DNA of 64,000 nucleotides, from IMG/VR virus record IMGVR_UViG_3300008116_000125, positions 1 to 64,000 of that record; one strand, written 5' to 3'. A program made the translations under genes and the position numbers. Positions 7,313 through 21,054 of the stretch are shown piece after piece. Source of the stretch: a virus. The notes beneath the pieces were generated by a model. That model did not search any database, was not told where the DNA came from, and was given only the letters and a program-made list of their open reading frames with translations. Numbering within the stretch: the stretch's first letter is position 1; every line of letters starts with the position of its first letter.

Positions 7313-8947
7313 TTAATTTCTCATCCATTGTTCGAATGACATGTTCTCTAGATCCACTATTTTTTCTTCTTGAACGATGAATTCGTCGCGGCCGTCTTCT
7401 TTTATACCGAAAGGCAGTAAATTATCCTCTAGTCTCTTCTCATTCTCCATAGAAAGACGTTTACGGAAATCAAGGCTTGTAAGCTCCTTGAAATAACTAT
7501 GATCCGACATCCAGCTGAATAATACACAACACATTACTAAATCATCGTTGCCTTCCTCAGCTTCATAAGATGTACCCTTATGTATGAATCTAAACATTTC
7601 CTGAATAGTTTCATAGTCATGTATGATAAGTTTATCGTTCTCAATTAGTGATTTAAAGTTGCTGCAGCCTAGTTTTTTAACTGATGTAGTTGTTCTAACA
7701 CCGGCATGAGAAGAGGTTCCAAATCCAGCAGATATCTTTATACCTGTTATGTTTGTTCCAGACGTGAAAAGCATATTATCATATTCTAGATCCTGATAAA
7801 GTATATCAGCTACTTGTTGGCCAACATCATTAGTTTCTACTAGTACGAAAGCATTGTTGTAATGTCTAGCAAGTTGAATTATGACGTTAGGGTATAGAAC
7901 GGGATCTATTAAATTATCTCTAAATGACGCTACATCTTTGTATGGTAACTCAGTTGCATCAAAAACTTTAAATGCTGAATAGTCTCCTTCTTTACCACGA
8001 GCTGTATCGACCGCTATAAAATATACATGACCTTCCTCAGGCTCAAAATATACTTTTAAATTTTTATCTGATTTTATAGGATTAGAATATGTTAGCATTC
8101 TAAGCTTTGTTCCAGATATTAACGTAGAGGATGATCCTAAAAACTCACACTCAAACTCTTCTCTAAATTGCTCTTCGGAAGTATTGCGTATTGTTTCTTG
8201 TTTCCACTTTTCGTCTCTACCTGGAACTTGACTCCAGTGAACGTCAATTCTCTTATAGTCGTTTCTTCCGTCTTCACTATCTTTCCAGATTTTATAGAAG
8301 AGGTTTAAACCTTTAGGTGTAGATGTTATTAATACTTTGGTGGTTTTACCAGAAGAAATTGTTGGGTAAACGGAAGCAAAAAAGTCTTCCTGAATGTGAT
8401 TTGGTACAAACGCAAACTCATCAAGATAAACTAGGTTTTGAGATGTACCTCGAATAGCACTGGAAGCTGTAGAACTGGCTGTAATTCTAGATCCGTTTTC
8501 TAATTCAACAGACCCCTCGTTCCATTTAATTATACCTTGTTGAAGCCACTTTGGTAGTGCTTCGTAAGCCATTTGTATCCTACCAAGTATCTCTCTGGCT
8601 TGTTCTGCTTTATGGGCAAGTATAGCGACTGAGTAATTTTCATTAAACAGAACACTATGTAGTATGTAAGCGGCAATTGTTGTGGTTTTGCCCACCTGTC
8701 TAGGCATCTTACATATTACAAAACGTTCAGCAGCTGCTGTTCTTACAATATCAGCCTGATAATCGTAAAGCTTTAAAGGAATAAAACCTAAGTCAACGTT
8801 AACAATCTTTACATATGTTTCAACAAAATATACTGGGTCTCTTGAACATTTTAAGAACTCATTTACAAGCTCTTTTGTCCATTCTACCTGTACATCGTTG
8901 CGTTTTAGATTTTTATTACCAAGATAAATGTCACTCTTTTGCGCCAT
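7313..8947 (-). CDS. 17: Terminase large subunit gp17
   Basis: This 544-residue packaging motor combines ATPase and headful nuclease activities. Walker A is MPRQVGKTTT (about residues 81-90) and Walker B is NLVYLDEF (171-178). A C-terminal RNase H-fold nuclease follows, with FIAVDTARGKEGDYSAF (catalytic Asp near residue 335) and LVETNDVGQQ. The ATG at 8947 lies inside the end of gp16 with 17 bases of overlap. It is shorter than T4 gp17 (610 residues), as is common in marine relatives. Its place before the sheath gene is the classical order 16-17-18. Confidence 0.96.
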   Translation of the reverse strand: MAQKSDIYLGNKNLKRNDVQVEWTKELVNEFLKCSRDPVYFVETYVKIVNVDLGFIPLKLYDYQADIVRTAAAERFVICKMPRQVGKTTTIAAYILHSVLFNENYSVAILAHKAEQAREILGRIQMAYEALPKWLQQGIIKWNEGSVELENGSRITASSTASSAIRGTSQNLVYLDEFAFVPNHIQEDFFASVYPTISSGKTTKVLITSTPKGLNLFYKIWKDSEDGRNDYKRIDVHWSQVPGRDEKWKQETIRNTSEEQFREEFECEFLGSSSTLISGTKLRMLTYSNPIKSDKNLKVYFEPEEGHVYFIAVDTARGKEGDYSAFKVFDATELPYKDVASFRDNLIDPVLYPNVIIQLARHYNNAFVLVETNDVGQQVADILYQDLEYDNMLFTSGTNITGIKISAGFGTSSHAGVRTTTSVKKLGCSNFKSLIENDKLIIHDYETIQEMFRFIHKGTSYEAEEGNDDLVMCCVLFSWMSDHSYFKELTSLDFRKRLSMENEKRLEDNLLPFGIKEDGRDEFIVQEEKIVDLENMSFEQWMRN

Positions 8948-9326
8948 TATTTTTTATTAGTTTCTGTAATTCAGCTGTGCTACCAACAAATAGATTATTA
9001 TTAATTGTAGTGGGAGATTTTTCACCTTCAAGCTCTTTTCTCCTTTTAGAAAGTTCTAAAAGGTCTTTATTTGCTGCAGCAAGAGAGTTTATTATTGTAG
9101 CAGCAACTTCAAAGCTGCGCGGATGCTGTGACATACCTGCTACGTCAAGTATACCGTCAAGAGCTTCGTTGCCCTTTTCAATAATATTAATTAAATTACC
9201 TCTGGCGTATTCAAAGTCGGTCTTGACGTTTATTTCTTCTTGAGGTGTTTTTTCAACCTCAAATGTTTGTATTGGAGCTAGATCAAGTGCCTGATCTATA
9301 GCTTCACTCTTCTTTAATTGAGTCAT
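8931..9326 (-). CDS. 16: Terminase small subunit gp16
   Basis: This 131-residue helical protein recognises viral DNA and stimulates gp17 ATPase during packaging. The central part resembles gp16 of T4-like phages: DFEYARGNLINIIEKGNEAL, then DVAGMSQHPRSFEVAATIIN, then LLELSKRRKELE. These helices form the oligomerising coiled coil. It overlaps gp15 upstream by 23 bases and gp17 downstream by 17 bases. T4 gp16 is 164 residues. A CATAAATA element precedes it. Confidence 0.9.
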   Translation of the reverse strand: MTQLKKSEAIDQALDLAPIQTFEVEKTPQEEINVKTDFEYARGNLINIIEKGNEALDGILDVAGMSQHPRSFEVAATIINSLAAANKDLLELSKRRKELEGEKSPTTINNNLFVGSTAELQKLIKNNGAKE

Positions 9327-10116
9327 AATTAATTACATATCCATAGTTGCTGTTAGCAGTTATCTGTGATCTATTTATGGTGTCATTAGCACTATTTGTT
9401 GGACTGCCATTTGCAAGTTGTCCCGGATATATTGTTACATTATCATGATCTGAGTTAGCATTAAATGAGGGGAAGAAATTTGTATTTGCAAGAGTAATAA
9501 TCTCAGATTTTCTAATAGGTCCAAAAATATACCCCTTCATTGTAAAATCAAGAGTCCATACTAACGCTCTTCTTTCAGCGTAGCTACCCTCGTAAATATC
9601 CTCAGAGGTTACATTTATTAAAGTAGTTGGTATATCTAATTTTATATCTAATTCTGGTATTAAATTAACAGTTGCAGTCCACTCCGGAGTAAAAAAAGGA
9701 AGAATCTGTTCAAGAATTCTAGTACCGTCCTCAGTATTTTTTACCGCGATGTAGAGTGAAAAATTAAGATCGTATGGTACAGGGTTATATGCGTACTTAA
9801 GCTGATTGTTATCTAAGCTATCTTGTTTAATAAATCCTTTTTTAACGGTAGATAGTTTTCTTGTTGGTGCGTAATTGAGGGATGTAAGTTCAAAACTTAT
9901 TCTTGGCAATATTACAGAAAATGGCTTTTTTAGATCTGGATCTTGAACGTTGCGAGTAATAAGTTTATCTTTAGGTGCATAAGTTATAGGGATCTTTATA
10001 GAAGAGATGTGATCACCGTCGGCGTCATCTCTATTAATATAGAGATCGTTAAATAATGTACCAAAAAGAATTACATATTTTCTAAGATGTCCGTGATAAA
10101 AGGTTTGACCAAACAT
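9304..10116 (-). CDS. 15: Tail sheath stabiliser / tail terminator gp15
   Basis: This 270-residue protein forms the ring that caps the top of the tail and joins it to the neck. The N-terminus MFGQTFYHGHLRKYVILFGT and then FNDLYINRDDADGDHISSIK are typical of the T4 gp15 family. PVPYDLNFSLYIAVKNTEDG in the middle is also conserved, and the length matches T4 (272 residues). Its ATG is directly at the end of gp14, and its end overlaps gp16. Confidence 0.93.
   Translation of the reverse strand: MFGQTFYHGHLRKYVILFGTLFNDLYINRDDADGDHISSIKIPITYAPKDKLITRNVQDPDLKKPFSVILPRISFELTSLNYAPTRKLSTVKKGFIKQDSLDNNQLKYAYNPVPYDLNFSLYIAVKNTEDGTRILEQILPFFTPEWTATVNLIPELDIKLDIPTTLINVTSEDIYEGSYAERRALVWTLDFTMKGYIFGPIRKSEIITLANTNFFPSFNANSDHDNVTIYPGQLANGSPTNSANDTINRSQITANSNYGYVINYDSIKEE
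9372..9379 (-). promoter_or_regulatory. Late promoter-like CATAAATA before the terminase genes
   Basis: The minus strand reads CATAAATA 46 bases upstream of the gp16 ATG, inside the 3' end of gp15. It matches the NATAAATA form. Confidence 0.45.
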
Positions 10117-10841
10117 TATACTGCTCCAGTACTAAAAGGATCAATCTCAGAAAAGTCTACAAATGCATCAGATTCAGTTTGTATTTCATCATTATCTGCA
10201 ATAGGATCAACAGTATTGAGTTCCCATTCAATAGAGAGTTTATAGCCGTCTTCATCAGTAAGCGAGTAGTAATTCTTATCTTCAGTATAGAGAGCGTAGG
10301 ATGATGTAATAAAGCTGTATCTTGCCATGAGATCATCAACTTCGTACAGCCCTGTCTGAAGCAGCTCTCCACTGTATTCAAATAATTCACACTGCAGGTC
10401 GTATGTTTGTATCGATCCTAATTGATAAAAAATAGCTTCATGCTCAACAAATTTAACTTGATAAAGCTTTTGATTAATAGGAAAATAAATTAAATCGCCT
10501 TCTTGTGGTCTTGTCGTAGCTTCAACTGTAGCAATTTCTGTATCGTATACTTTTTTCGCTATAGTAAATGTAATTTTATCTCTTATTTCAAGATTAAATT
10601 TACTTAAAAACTCGCCTTCTCCTTCAAATCCTTCTACATTCTTAATATAGAGCTCAACATTATAAAAGGATTTATATTCAGAAGATGGATCCTCACCATA
10701 TATTTCATCTTTTGCTTTAATAATCCTGGGCATGTAGTACATGTCCTGCCCGTACATTCTAATAGACTCAACAACAAGATCTTCTATAAGAAGCTGTTCT
10801 TGACTATTAGTATAGTTATTAAAGAAGAAATTAGTTGTCAT
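10116..10841 (-). CDS. 14: Neck protein gp14
   Basis: This 241-residue protein, with gp13, completes the head and forms the neck to which the tail binds. The N-terminus has NNYTNSQEQLLIEDLVVESI and then RMYGQDMYYMPR, matching gp14, and PQEGDLIYFPINQKLYQVKF in the middle is the family's second conserved block. T4 gp14 is 256 residues. The stop overlaps the gp15 start. In T4 it directly follows gp13; here the broken IPT-domain fibre gene lies between the two. Confidence 0.92.
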   Translation of the reverse strand: MTTNFFFNNYTNSQEQLLIEDLVVESIRMYGQDMYYMPRIIKAKDEIYGEDPSSEYKSFYNVELYIKNVEGFEGEGEFLSKFNLEIRDKITFTIAKKVYDTEIATVEATTRPQEGDLIYFPINQKLYQVKFVEHEAIFYQLGSIQTYDLQCELFEYSGELLQTGLYEVDDLMARYSFITSSYALYTEDKNYYSLTDEDGYKLSIEWELNTVDPIADNDEIQTESDAFVDFSEIDPFSTGAV

Positions 10842-10846
10842 TTAAA

Positions 10847-11770
10847 TTAAAAAGAAACGCTGGTGTTAACTAATGTAACATTAGCAATAGTAATAGATAC
10901 ATTTTGCCACGCCGGCCATGCAGGGTTTGTGTCAACATAGTATCCCCAGTTGCTGCTATTCCAGCTAGAGAATGTTAAGTTATTAGATACTGCATTAATA
11001 GTAGGAGTATCAGAAATTAATGTGTACGAAGTGCCCTGTATGGTTGCGGTTGCATTACTTGTAGAGTTAGTGGAAACACTATAGAATACATCTTTTGTTT
11101 TGCTATCATTGTTTGTTTCAGTTGTACCCCATCCTATTAAAGTATTTCCCACTCTAATACCAAGCTCACCTGCTAAACCAAGTTGTACAGCTGAGTTGCT
11201 ATAGACTTGAAATTTATTAACTATATTTCCGTCATAGTCAAAGATAACGGAGAAAGTAGAATATATAGTCGCCGAATTAGAGGTAGCATTTACAACCTGA
11301 GCTCGACAAGATACTATTACAGTGTTTGTAGTAGTATCAATATTAATTTTTGTCTGACCTGACCCACTGTTATCGCTACCGGCCCACCCGTACTGGCCGA
11401 CAACAACGTTAGCACCCCAATATTTTGTCCATTGAGGTACACCAGAAGAATTAAATTTAGTTACGTAGGGGGTTTGATCACCACTAAATTTTATAGGGTT
11501 GTAAGCTCTAGTTCCGGTAATATAAACGTTTTCGTTTTGATCAACAACTACACCGTGTATACCTCCTCCTACAGCATTAGATCCAGCAGCGAAGGTGTTA
11601 GGGGATAAGTGCCAGGTGAGCCCTCCTACTGCTAGCGTTGTAGGTCCTTTAAATATAACACCGTCATAATTATTTGCAGCAGCAGAGCCTGCAATATAGA
11701 TAAAGTTATTAGTTGCCTGTATATCTTTAAGTTCAACGCTGGAATATCCCCCATTAATAGTTCTTATGTC
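10847..11770 (-). pseudogene. Detached 3' part of the IPT/propeller fibre gene, out of frame
   Basis: Read in the frame of the last 101-residue ORF, positions 11770 to 10847 hold no stop codon and give a coherent continuation of the gene upstream. It starts DIRTINGGYSSVELKDI, then has propeller-like blades such as VVDQNENVYITGTRAY and YVTKFNSSGVPQWTKYW, and ends with LVNTSVSF. There is no start codon or ribosome site at its beginning; the first possible start is an internal GTG at 11152. Removing one copy of the 20-bp duplication at 11769-11810 joins it in frame to the 475-residue upstream ORF, giving a single 780-residue protein (2343 bases, a multiple of three). It is therefore the C-terminal half of one fibre protein. 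Confidence 0.85.
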
Positions 11771-11810
11771 TCTACCGACTACTAGAGCTCTCTACCGACT
11801 ACTAGAGCTC
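11769..11810. repeat. 20-bp tandem duplication causing a frameshift
   Basis: The unit TCTACCGACTACTAGAGCTC occurs twice back to back (11771-11790 and 11791-11810), and the period-20 match extends two bases to the left. As 20 is not a multiple of three, the second copy shifts the frame and creates the TAG stop at 11782-11784 of the upstream ORF. Confidence 0.97.
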
Positions 11811-13209
11811 CGTCGCTTGCGTTTATTTTACCTATCCAGGGGACATTTCCTATTCCTGTGTACGAACCATAAGCCATTATGTATACATATCCTCCAGCAT
11901 ACGCAACACCGCCAGCCGTGCCTTGTACTGCTAAAGATGATCCGCTACTAGCAAATTGTTTTTGCCATACTATTGCTCCTGTACTGTCGAGCGTTAATAG
12001 AACAGCAGAAGAGGACGAGCCACCGTAGTGACTTATATACCACACATAAGAGTTTCCATCCGGATCAGCAGCAACTCTTTTACCGATTGGACCTCCAAAA
12101 GTAGATGCGTTTGTAATTCTTTTAGCCCACGCTATTACTCCGGTGCTGCTCATCTTAAATATGTAAGGAGTAAGAGTGTTGGCAGTATCATCAAAAAGAG
12201 ATGTACAAACAATAATATTATTAGAGCTATCTTTTCCGTATGCTGTATAATAACCAGTATTATCGTATGTTGTATTAGAGTAATTACTTGGAGCAACTGA
12301 CATTAAGAAGTTGCTAATAGCTGTAATAACAAAGTATAAAGTTTGATCAGCAAAACGATTTGTATCAGCAGCAGTTGCTCTTATTACAACAGCAGCATTA
12401 GCTTGAGCTGTGTTAGGGGTACCTGTAATGCTGGATCCAGATATTGCTAAGTTAGCAGGCAGTGTACCGGATTGTACGGAGTAGGTTATTGATTTGCCTG
12501 CTGCACTGTTTGCTTCAAGCGTTATTGTATTAGCTGCTCCAGTGCTTAAAGAATATGCTGATCCATTTGCTGGAGATGCCCAGGTTACAGCGTCTTTAGT
12601 ATAAGTTACACTAAATGTTCTAGGGGTTTCTTGATTCTGTGCATCTATTGCATCTACGTAGAACGTGTATGTCGTAGTAGGATCAGAAGCAGGAATAGTC
12701 CCTGATAGCACACCATTTGCCGCTAATGTGAGGCCTGATGGTAGAGTATTACCAGCTGATACTGCAAACGTTACGTTGCCGTCACCGGTAGCTTGCAAAG
12801 TAACTGAGAAAGAATTCGTTTCATACGGAGAGCCGAGAGTCCCAGCTGAGGTAGTCCAGCTAGGTGTACCTGAATATAAAAGACCTGGAACGGCTATAGC
12901 AGTACCTCCGTCGGCATTGACCACATATAACGAAACAACTCCTGGAGAACCTGCCGGTGTAGTAAATGAAAGAGCTGTAGCGTTTATGTAACCGACAACC
13001 CCTGCTTGATTACCATTAAGATAAATTGTACTGCTAGCTGAAAAATTATCTCCACGAACAATAACTGTCTGACCTCCTGCAGGATCGGCAGCTGTATCAT
13101 CTCCCGGGTAATCAATAGATGTTATTTTAGGAGGTAACCCTGCAGCGGCTACTATGGCTGTGGTGACTTCTGCTGCAAGACTTTCTGTTCTAATTTGCGT
13201 TAAAGACAT
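11782..13209 (-). CDS. IPT/TIG- and Ig-domain fibre or adhesin protein, truncated by frameshift
   Basis: As read, 475 residues; the intact form would have 780. The start MSLTQIRTESLAAEVTTAIV is followed by an IPT/TIG domain (about 28-110, GGQTVIVRGDNFSASSTIYL), then two Ig/cadherin-like putative-Ig domains (about 115-205 and 210-300, with the signature LPSGLTLAANGVLSG), and then propeller-type repeats (from about 305, KMSSTGVIAWAKRI). It ends at a TAG produced by the tandem duplication. The order and phrases repeat those of the 846-residue protein at 14231-16771, so the two are paralogues. Its location between gp13 and gp14 amid fibre genes suggests a neck-whisker or host-binding role, which is inference. 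Confidence 0.8.
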   Translation of the reverse strand: MSLTQIRTESLAAEVTTAIVAAAGLPPKITSIDYPGDDTAADPAGGQTVIVRGDNFSASSTIYLNGNQAGVVGYINATALSFTTPAGSPGVVSLYVVNADGGTAIAVPGLLYSGTPSWTTSAGTLGSPYETNSFSVTLQATGDGNVTFAVSAGNTLPSGLTLAANGVLSGTIPASDPTTTYTFYVDAIDAQNQETPRTFSVTYTKDAVTWASPANGSAYSLSTGAANTITLEANSAAGKSITYSVQSGTLPANLAISGSSITGTPNTAQANAAVVIRATAADTNRFADQTLYFVITAISNFLMSVAPSNYSNTTYDNTGYYTAYGKDSSNNIIVCTSLFDDTANTLTPYIFKMSSTGVIAWAKRITNASTFGGPIGKRVAADPDGNSYVWYISHYGGSSSSAVLLTLDSTGAIVWQKQFASSGSSLAVQGTAGGVAYAGGYVYIMAYGSYTGIGNVPWIGKINASDGALVVGREL

Positions 13210-13218
13210 TTCTATTCC

Positions 13219-14190
13219 TTATCCTATCATATCGTAAACTGGTAAGCTATAATTATTAATCATTGATTCTTCTAATTTATCAATTGTAGCTTTAGCATCA
13301 TCTAAAATCTTTTCACCATTAAACTGTACCCCACCGGGCAATTGCATCCCTGTAAATTTAGTAAGATTAGTACCCCACTGATATTTAATTTTAGCTGTTG
13401 CATATTCTTGAAGCCATCTATCACCCCATGCATCCGTAAAGATGTCTGGGTTTACAACCTCATAAGCTTCTACTAGTAGATGATCACCAACTTTCATTTT
13501 AGACCAGTCCATATCAATGTAAAGTCTATTTCTATGTCTGTTATATCTAATGGGTTGTTGGCCTACTAAAATTTCCTGGATAAGCGCAAGATGCTGCATT
13601 ACCATGTAATAAGGAACCATTGATACAGAAGTTAGTGTGTACAGATCATTTAATGCAATCTGATATCTGATACTAAACATGTCGTTAGTACCGACGGTTG
13701 GATCTCCTATTGGAAATACTCTAACTGCACCGATAATATTATCAGGTAATATAATTGCACCATCACCCACAGTAATTGATAAGTTGGCCCCGCTTCCGGT
13801 ATTACTGGAAAACACAGCAGCCGAGCTTGTTGTGTAGCCGGTGCCGTATGAGGTAAAATTTAATGATTTTATTGTACCGTTTGAAAAAGTAGATACGTTT
13901 GCTGATGCCCCTGAGCCGCCGGTAAATGTGACGGTCTGGGAGTTTGAATATCCGGAACCTCCGCTATTAATTAGAATATTATTAATAGCATTGCTGGATT
14001 CACTGCCGTTAATTCTGTATTTGTAGTATACTTTTTCTGAACCATCAAAATGATAATCCCAGAAATATTTGAGAGCTTCATCTATTCTGTCATCAACTTG
14101 ATCATCATCAACGTTAATTTCAATGACTGGTTTGCCTAATTTTCTAAGGCAATACTCTTTGAATTCTGCGCGAGAGGAAGGAACGGCCAT
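13219..14190 (-). CDS. 13: Neck protein gp13 with an inserted GxGY beta module
   Basis: This 323-residue protein closes the packaged head together with gp14. The flanks are clear gp13: MAVPSSRAEFKEYCLRKLGK, DDRIDEALKYFWDYHFDGSE, RYQIALNDLYTL, then MQHLALIQEILVGQQPIRYN and DAWGDRWLQEYATAKIKYQW. Between the strand ending near residue 65 and the strand resuming near 143 lies a Gly/Ser/Thr-rich insert with SGGSGYS and SYGTGYTT motifs. This insert is not part of the core gp13 fold and resembles modules in three baseplate proteins of this window. A perfect late promoter lies 22 bases upstream. Confidence 0.9.
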   Translation of the reverse strand: MAVPSSRAEFKEYCLRKLGKPVIEINVDDDQVDDRIDEALKYFWDYHFDGSEKVYYKYRINGSESSNAINNILINSGGSGYSNSQTVTFTGGSGASANVSTFSNGTIKSLNFTSYGTGYTTSSAAVFSSNTGSGANLSITVGDGAIILPDNIIGAVRVFPIGDPTVGTNDMFSIRYQIALNDLYTLTSVSMVPYYMVMQHLALIQEILVGQQPIRYNRHRNRLYIDMDWSKMKVGDHLLVEAYEVVNPDIFTDAWGDRWLQEYATAKIKYQWGTNLTKFTGMQLPGGVQFNGEKILDDAKATIDKLEESMINNYSLPVYDMIG

Positions 14191-14211
14191 ATTAACTCCT
14201 ATAGTTAGAAG

Positions 14212-14219
14212 TATTTATA
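14212..14219 (-). promoter_or_regulatory. T4-type late promoter for gp13
   Basis: A perfect TATAAATA on the minus strand, 22 bases upstream of the gp13 ATG, in the 40-base gap after the preceding fibre gene. Confidence 0.75.
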
Positions 14220-14230
14220 CGGCTTAATTA

Positions 14231-16771
14231 TTAAAAACTGAGCATTACCGTGTTTGAAGATGCATTAGTAATTTTAGCAGCTCTATAGTATCCTCCGGAT
14301 GTATCACCACTATAATGTACTGTGTTTGCTAGCAGATCATATGTATTATTTGCTGTAGTGTTGCTAAGCATATTATTTGATGCAGAGGAAATAAAGCCAA
14401 TTCCAGAGCAAGCGTCACTGAAAGAATAAGCATTTCCGCTTGTGTAAAGTGTTAATGAACTCTGTCCATATACAATCTTATTATTGCCGTATATACCTGG
14501 TATCTGATATTGTATATCAGCGCTACTTGTTGCGTTTGAATATCCGTTAGATGGAACTACTAAGCTAATAATTTTTGGTGCTCTGCCATCAGCAGTGTTA
14601 GCTTCTTCAACTGTGCCCGTAATGTATAATTTGTCTTCTTTTAAATCTATACCAGCTAAAACGAAAGATGTAAAAGAGCTGTTTTGAGAAAGTACCTTTT
14701 GATAGTCTATAGCACCGTTTGATGCATGTAGTCTAAAAATATAACCTCTAGCATCATTTCCAAGTCCTCCGGTACCAGTCTCTGTTGCAGCTACGTAGAT
14801 GTAGTTATCCTTGTACTTTACTGTGTTTGGTATCCATCTCCGGCTAGCGGCAGTATTAGCAAAAGCAGAGTTCCAGGTATATGTCCCGCCGTTATTTAAA
14901 TTACTATTTGCCCAGGTAGTAATATTTAAATATTGTCCGTTGGTTGAAAATCCTATCGCAGAAACAGCACCATTAGTATTAACATCTCCGTTTACAAAGA
15001 CTGAAGGGTAAACAGAAGAACTGTATCTTCTAGAAACATATCCTGTGTATGAATCAATATTGGTAGTATTAGATACAGCTATGGCAGCAAAGCCGTAATT
15101 ATCACCTGTTATAAGAATGTTATTTGTGTTAGGTACAAGTTTAATGTTGATAGGTATATGTGCGCCAATACCGACATCAGCAATAACACTACCTGAAGTA
15201 GAATTAATAGTAAGTAGGTGAGGGTCAAAATATCCAGAATTAGCAACTGAATAATAAGAGCCTTTATATGGTACGTTTCTATACATTAAAACATAAAGAT
15301 CACCATCTTTATTAAACTCAATACAAGCAGCAACGGGGTAAGAATTACTGTAATTGTTTCTTAATCTGTTAATCCATTGACGCTGTCCGGATGAGTTGTA
15401 TTTTGTTATGAATAAAGAGCTGTTAGCTCCAACGTCTGTATGCGTGTTGAAAGCAAAATAAACATTATCCTGAGAATCAACTGCAGATGCTTTAGCAGTA
15501 AGGTAGGTATCCGCAATAACTGAAGATAGAAATTGTGGGGTATATCCTATACCATAGAATGAGGTTTGTCTACCCATTCCATCGTCATCATTTATTATAT
15601 TAGAAACTGACCAATTAACATTACCTTGTTTATTATGTGCTACTATTGTTGCAAATGTAGCTAAAGGGCCAAACGTGCAACTAGAAGAAACTAAGGATGT
15701 ACTTATTACTAAATTATTTCCGGCTTGAATACCGGAGCTATGTGCCATACCGTAAGTATCAGATCCAACATTAAGAGTATTCCCGGCATATGTACCAGCA
15801 AAGGTAATCGGTAAAAGAATAGTAACACTGAATATCCTGTCGGCATCCTGTTCTTCATCGTCAGTGGCTCTGACGGTAAAGTTATAAGTTGTATCAGCGT
15901 TAGGATTTAATGTGCCTGTTAGAAGACCGTTTGCAGCAAGAGTTAGCCCAGAGGGCAGCGCTCCAACATTACTATAGGTTATACTATCGGAACCCTCAAT
16001 AGCAGCAAGACTTATATTAGCTGTAAATGGTGCAACACCACCAGTTAAGGTAGCACCTGTAGACCAAACAGGGGTATTAGAGGTTGCGAGGATATTAAGA
16101 CCGATTGCTAGTCCGCCGTCCGGGTTAGTAGCATAAACAGAGTAAGATCCAGAAGCAAGTGCTGGAACTTGAACTCTTAACTGACTTGAATTAACTCTTG
16201 ATACAGAAGTAGCAACTGTATTACCTAAAAGCACATTTACACCAGATAAAAATCCTGCGCCATTTATAATAATATAACCACCAGCTGTATCTAATGCTAC
16301 ATCATCTAAAACTCCCCAGGTAGAGTTTGCAATTTGTACATTAGCAATTCTTGGAGCAAGTGCTGCTGAACCTCCAATGTATGTGTTTTCTGGTAATACG
16401 AATGCTGTGCTGTTTGAAGAAAGAGTTGAATCACCTATTACTATTGAATTGCCAGATAGGTAGAGGTCGTTAAATCTTGAATTACTAGATCCTAGATCGT
16501 ATGCAACGTTTGCGTTTGGTATAATATTGCCGCCAACAGTAATTGTGTTGGAAGCTTTATCAAATAAGAATGCACTTGAACCGTTTGAGTTGCCGCTGTC
16601 ATTAAATAATACTTGTGTATTAGAGCCCCCAACAGGTGTTAGATCACCTTTATCTCCTTTGGATCCGGTATCCCCTTTAGCGCCGGTATCACCTTTAGCA
16701 CCAATATCCCCCTTGGTACCTTTGTCACCTATAAAAGAAGAAGCGAGAATATTACTTAGTAGTTGTGACAT
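14231..16771 (-). CDS. Fibre/adhesin with collagen-like stub, IPT, Ig and propeller-like domains
   Basis: This is an 846-residue virion protein. A short collagen-like stem follows the N-terminus (about 15-46, [20 protein letters not shown]). Then come a fibre segment with NVAYDLGSSNSRFNDLYLSG, an IPT/TIG-like domain (about 140-230, GGYIIINGAGFLSGVNVLLG), an Ig/cadherin-like domain (about 235-325, with LPSGLTLAANGLLTGTLNP), and a long propeller-like part (DSQDNVYFAFNTHTDV, LFITKYNSSGQRQWINRL). It is the intact paralogue of the broken protein at 10847-13209. It sits directly downstream of the large collagen-like fibre gene. A receptor-binding or head-neck fibre role is inferred. Confidence 0.8.
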   Translation of the reverse strand: MSQLLSNILASSFIGDKGTKGDIGAKGDTGAKGDTGSKGDKGDLTPVGGSNTQVLFNDSGNSNGSSAFLFDKASNTITVGGNIIPNANVAYDLGSSNSRFNDLYLSGNSIVIGDSTLSSNSTAFVLPENTYIGGSAALAPRIANVQIANSTWGVLDDVALDTAGGYIIINGAGFLSGVNVLLGNTVATSVSRVNSSQLRVQVPALASGSYSVYATNPDGGLAIGLNILATSNTPVWSTGATLTGGVAPFTANISLAAIEGSDSITYSNVGALPSGLTLAANGLLTGTLNPNADTTYNFTVRATDDEEQDADRIFSVTILLPITFAGTYAGNTLNVGSDTYGMAHSSGIQAGNNLVISTSLVSSSCTFGPLATFATIVAHNKQGNVNWSVSNIINDDDGMGRQTSFYGIGYTPQFLSSVIADTYLTAKASAVDSQDNVYFAFNTHTDVGANSSLFITKYNSSGQRQWINRLRNNYSNSYPVAACIEFNKDGDLYVLMYRNVPYKGSYYSVANSGYFDPHLLTINSTSGSVIADVGIGAHIPINIKLVPNTNNILITGDNYGFAAIAVSNTTNIDSYTGYVSRRYSSSVYPSVFVNGDVNTNGAVSAIGFSTNGQYLNITTWANSNLNNGGTYTWNSAFANTAASRRWIPNTVKYKDNYIYVAATETGTGGLGNDARGYIFRLHASNGAIDYQKVLSQNSSFTSFVLAGIDLKEDKLYITGTVEEANTADGRAPKIISLVVPSNGYSNATSSADIQYQIPGIYGNNKIVYGQSSLTLYTSGNAYSFSDACSGIGFISSASNNMLSNTTANNTYDLLANTVHYSGDTSGGYYRAAKITNASSNTVMLSF

Positions 16772-16786
16772 GTTATCTTATTCTAG

Positions 16787-21028
<4,242 letters not shown>

Positions 21029-21054
21029 GTGGCATCATCCATCTAACAATTTTG

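Noticed and set aside
8815-9243. 142-residue plus-strand ORF over gp16-gp17
   Set aside because: It lies antisense to two recognised terminase genes and has no family features.
10157-10390. 77-residue minus-strand ORF inside gp14
   Set aside because: It is an alternative frame of gp14 with no ribosome site or recognisable motif.
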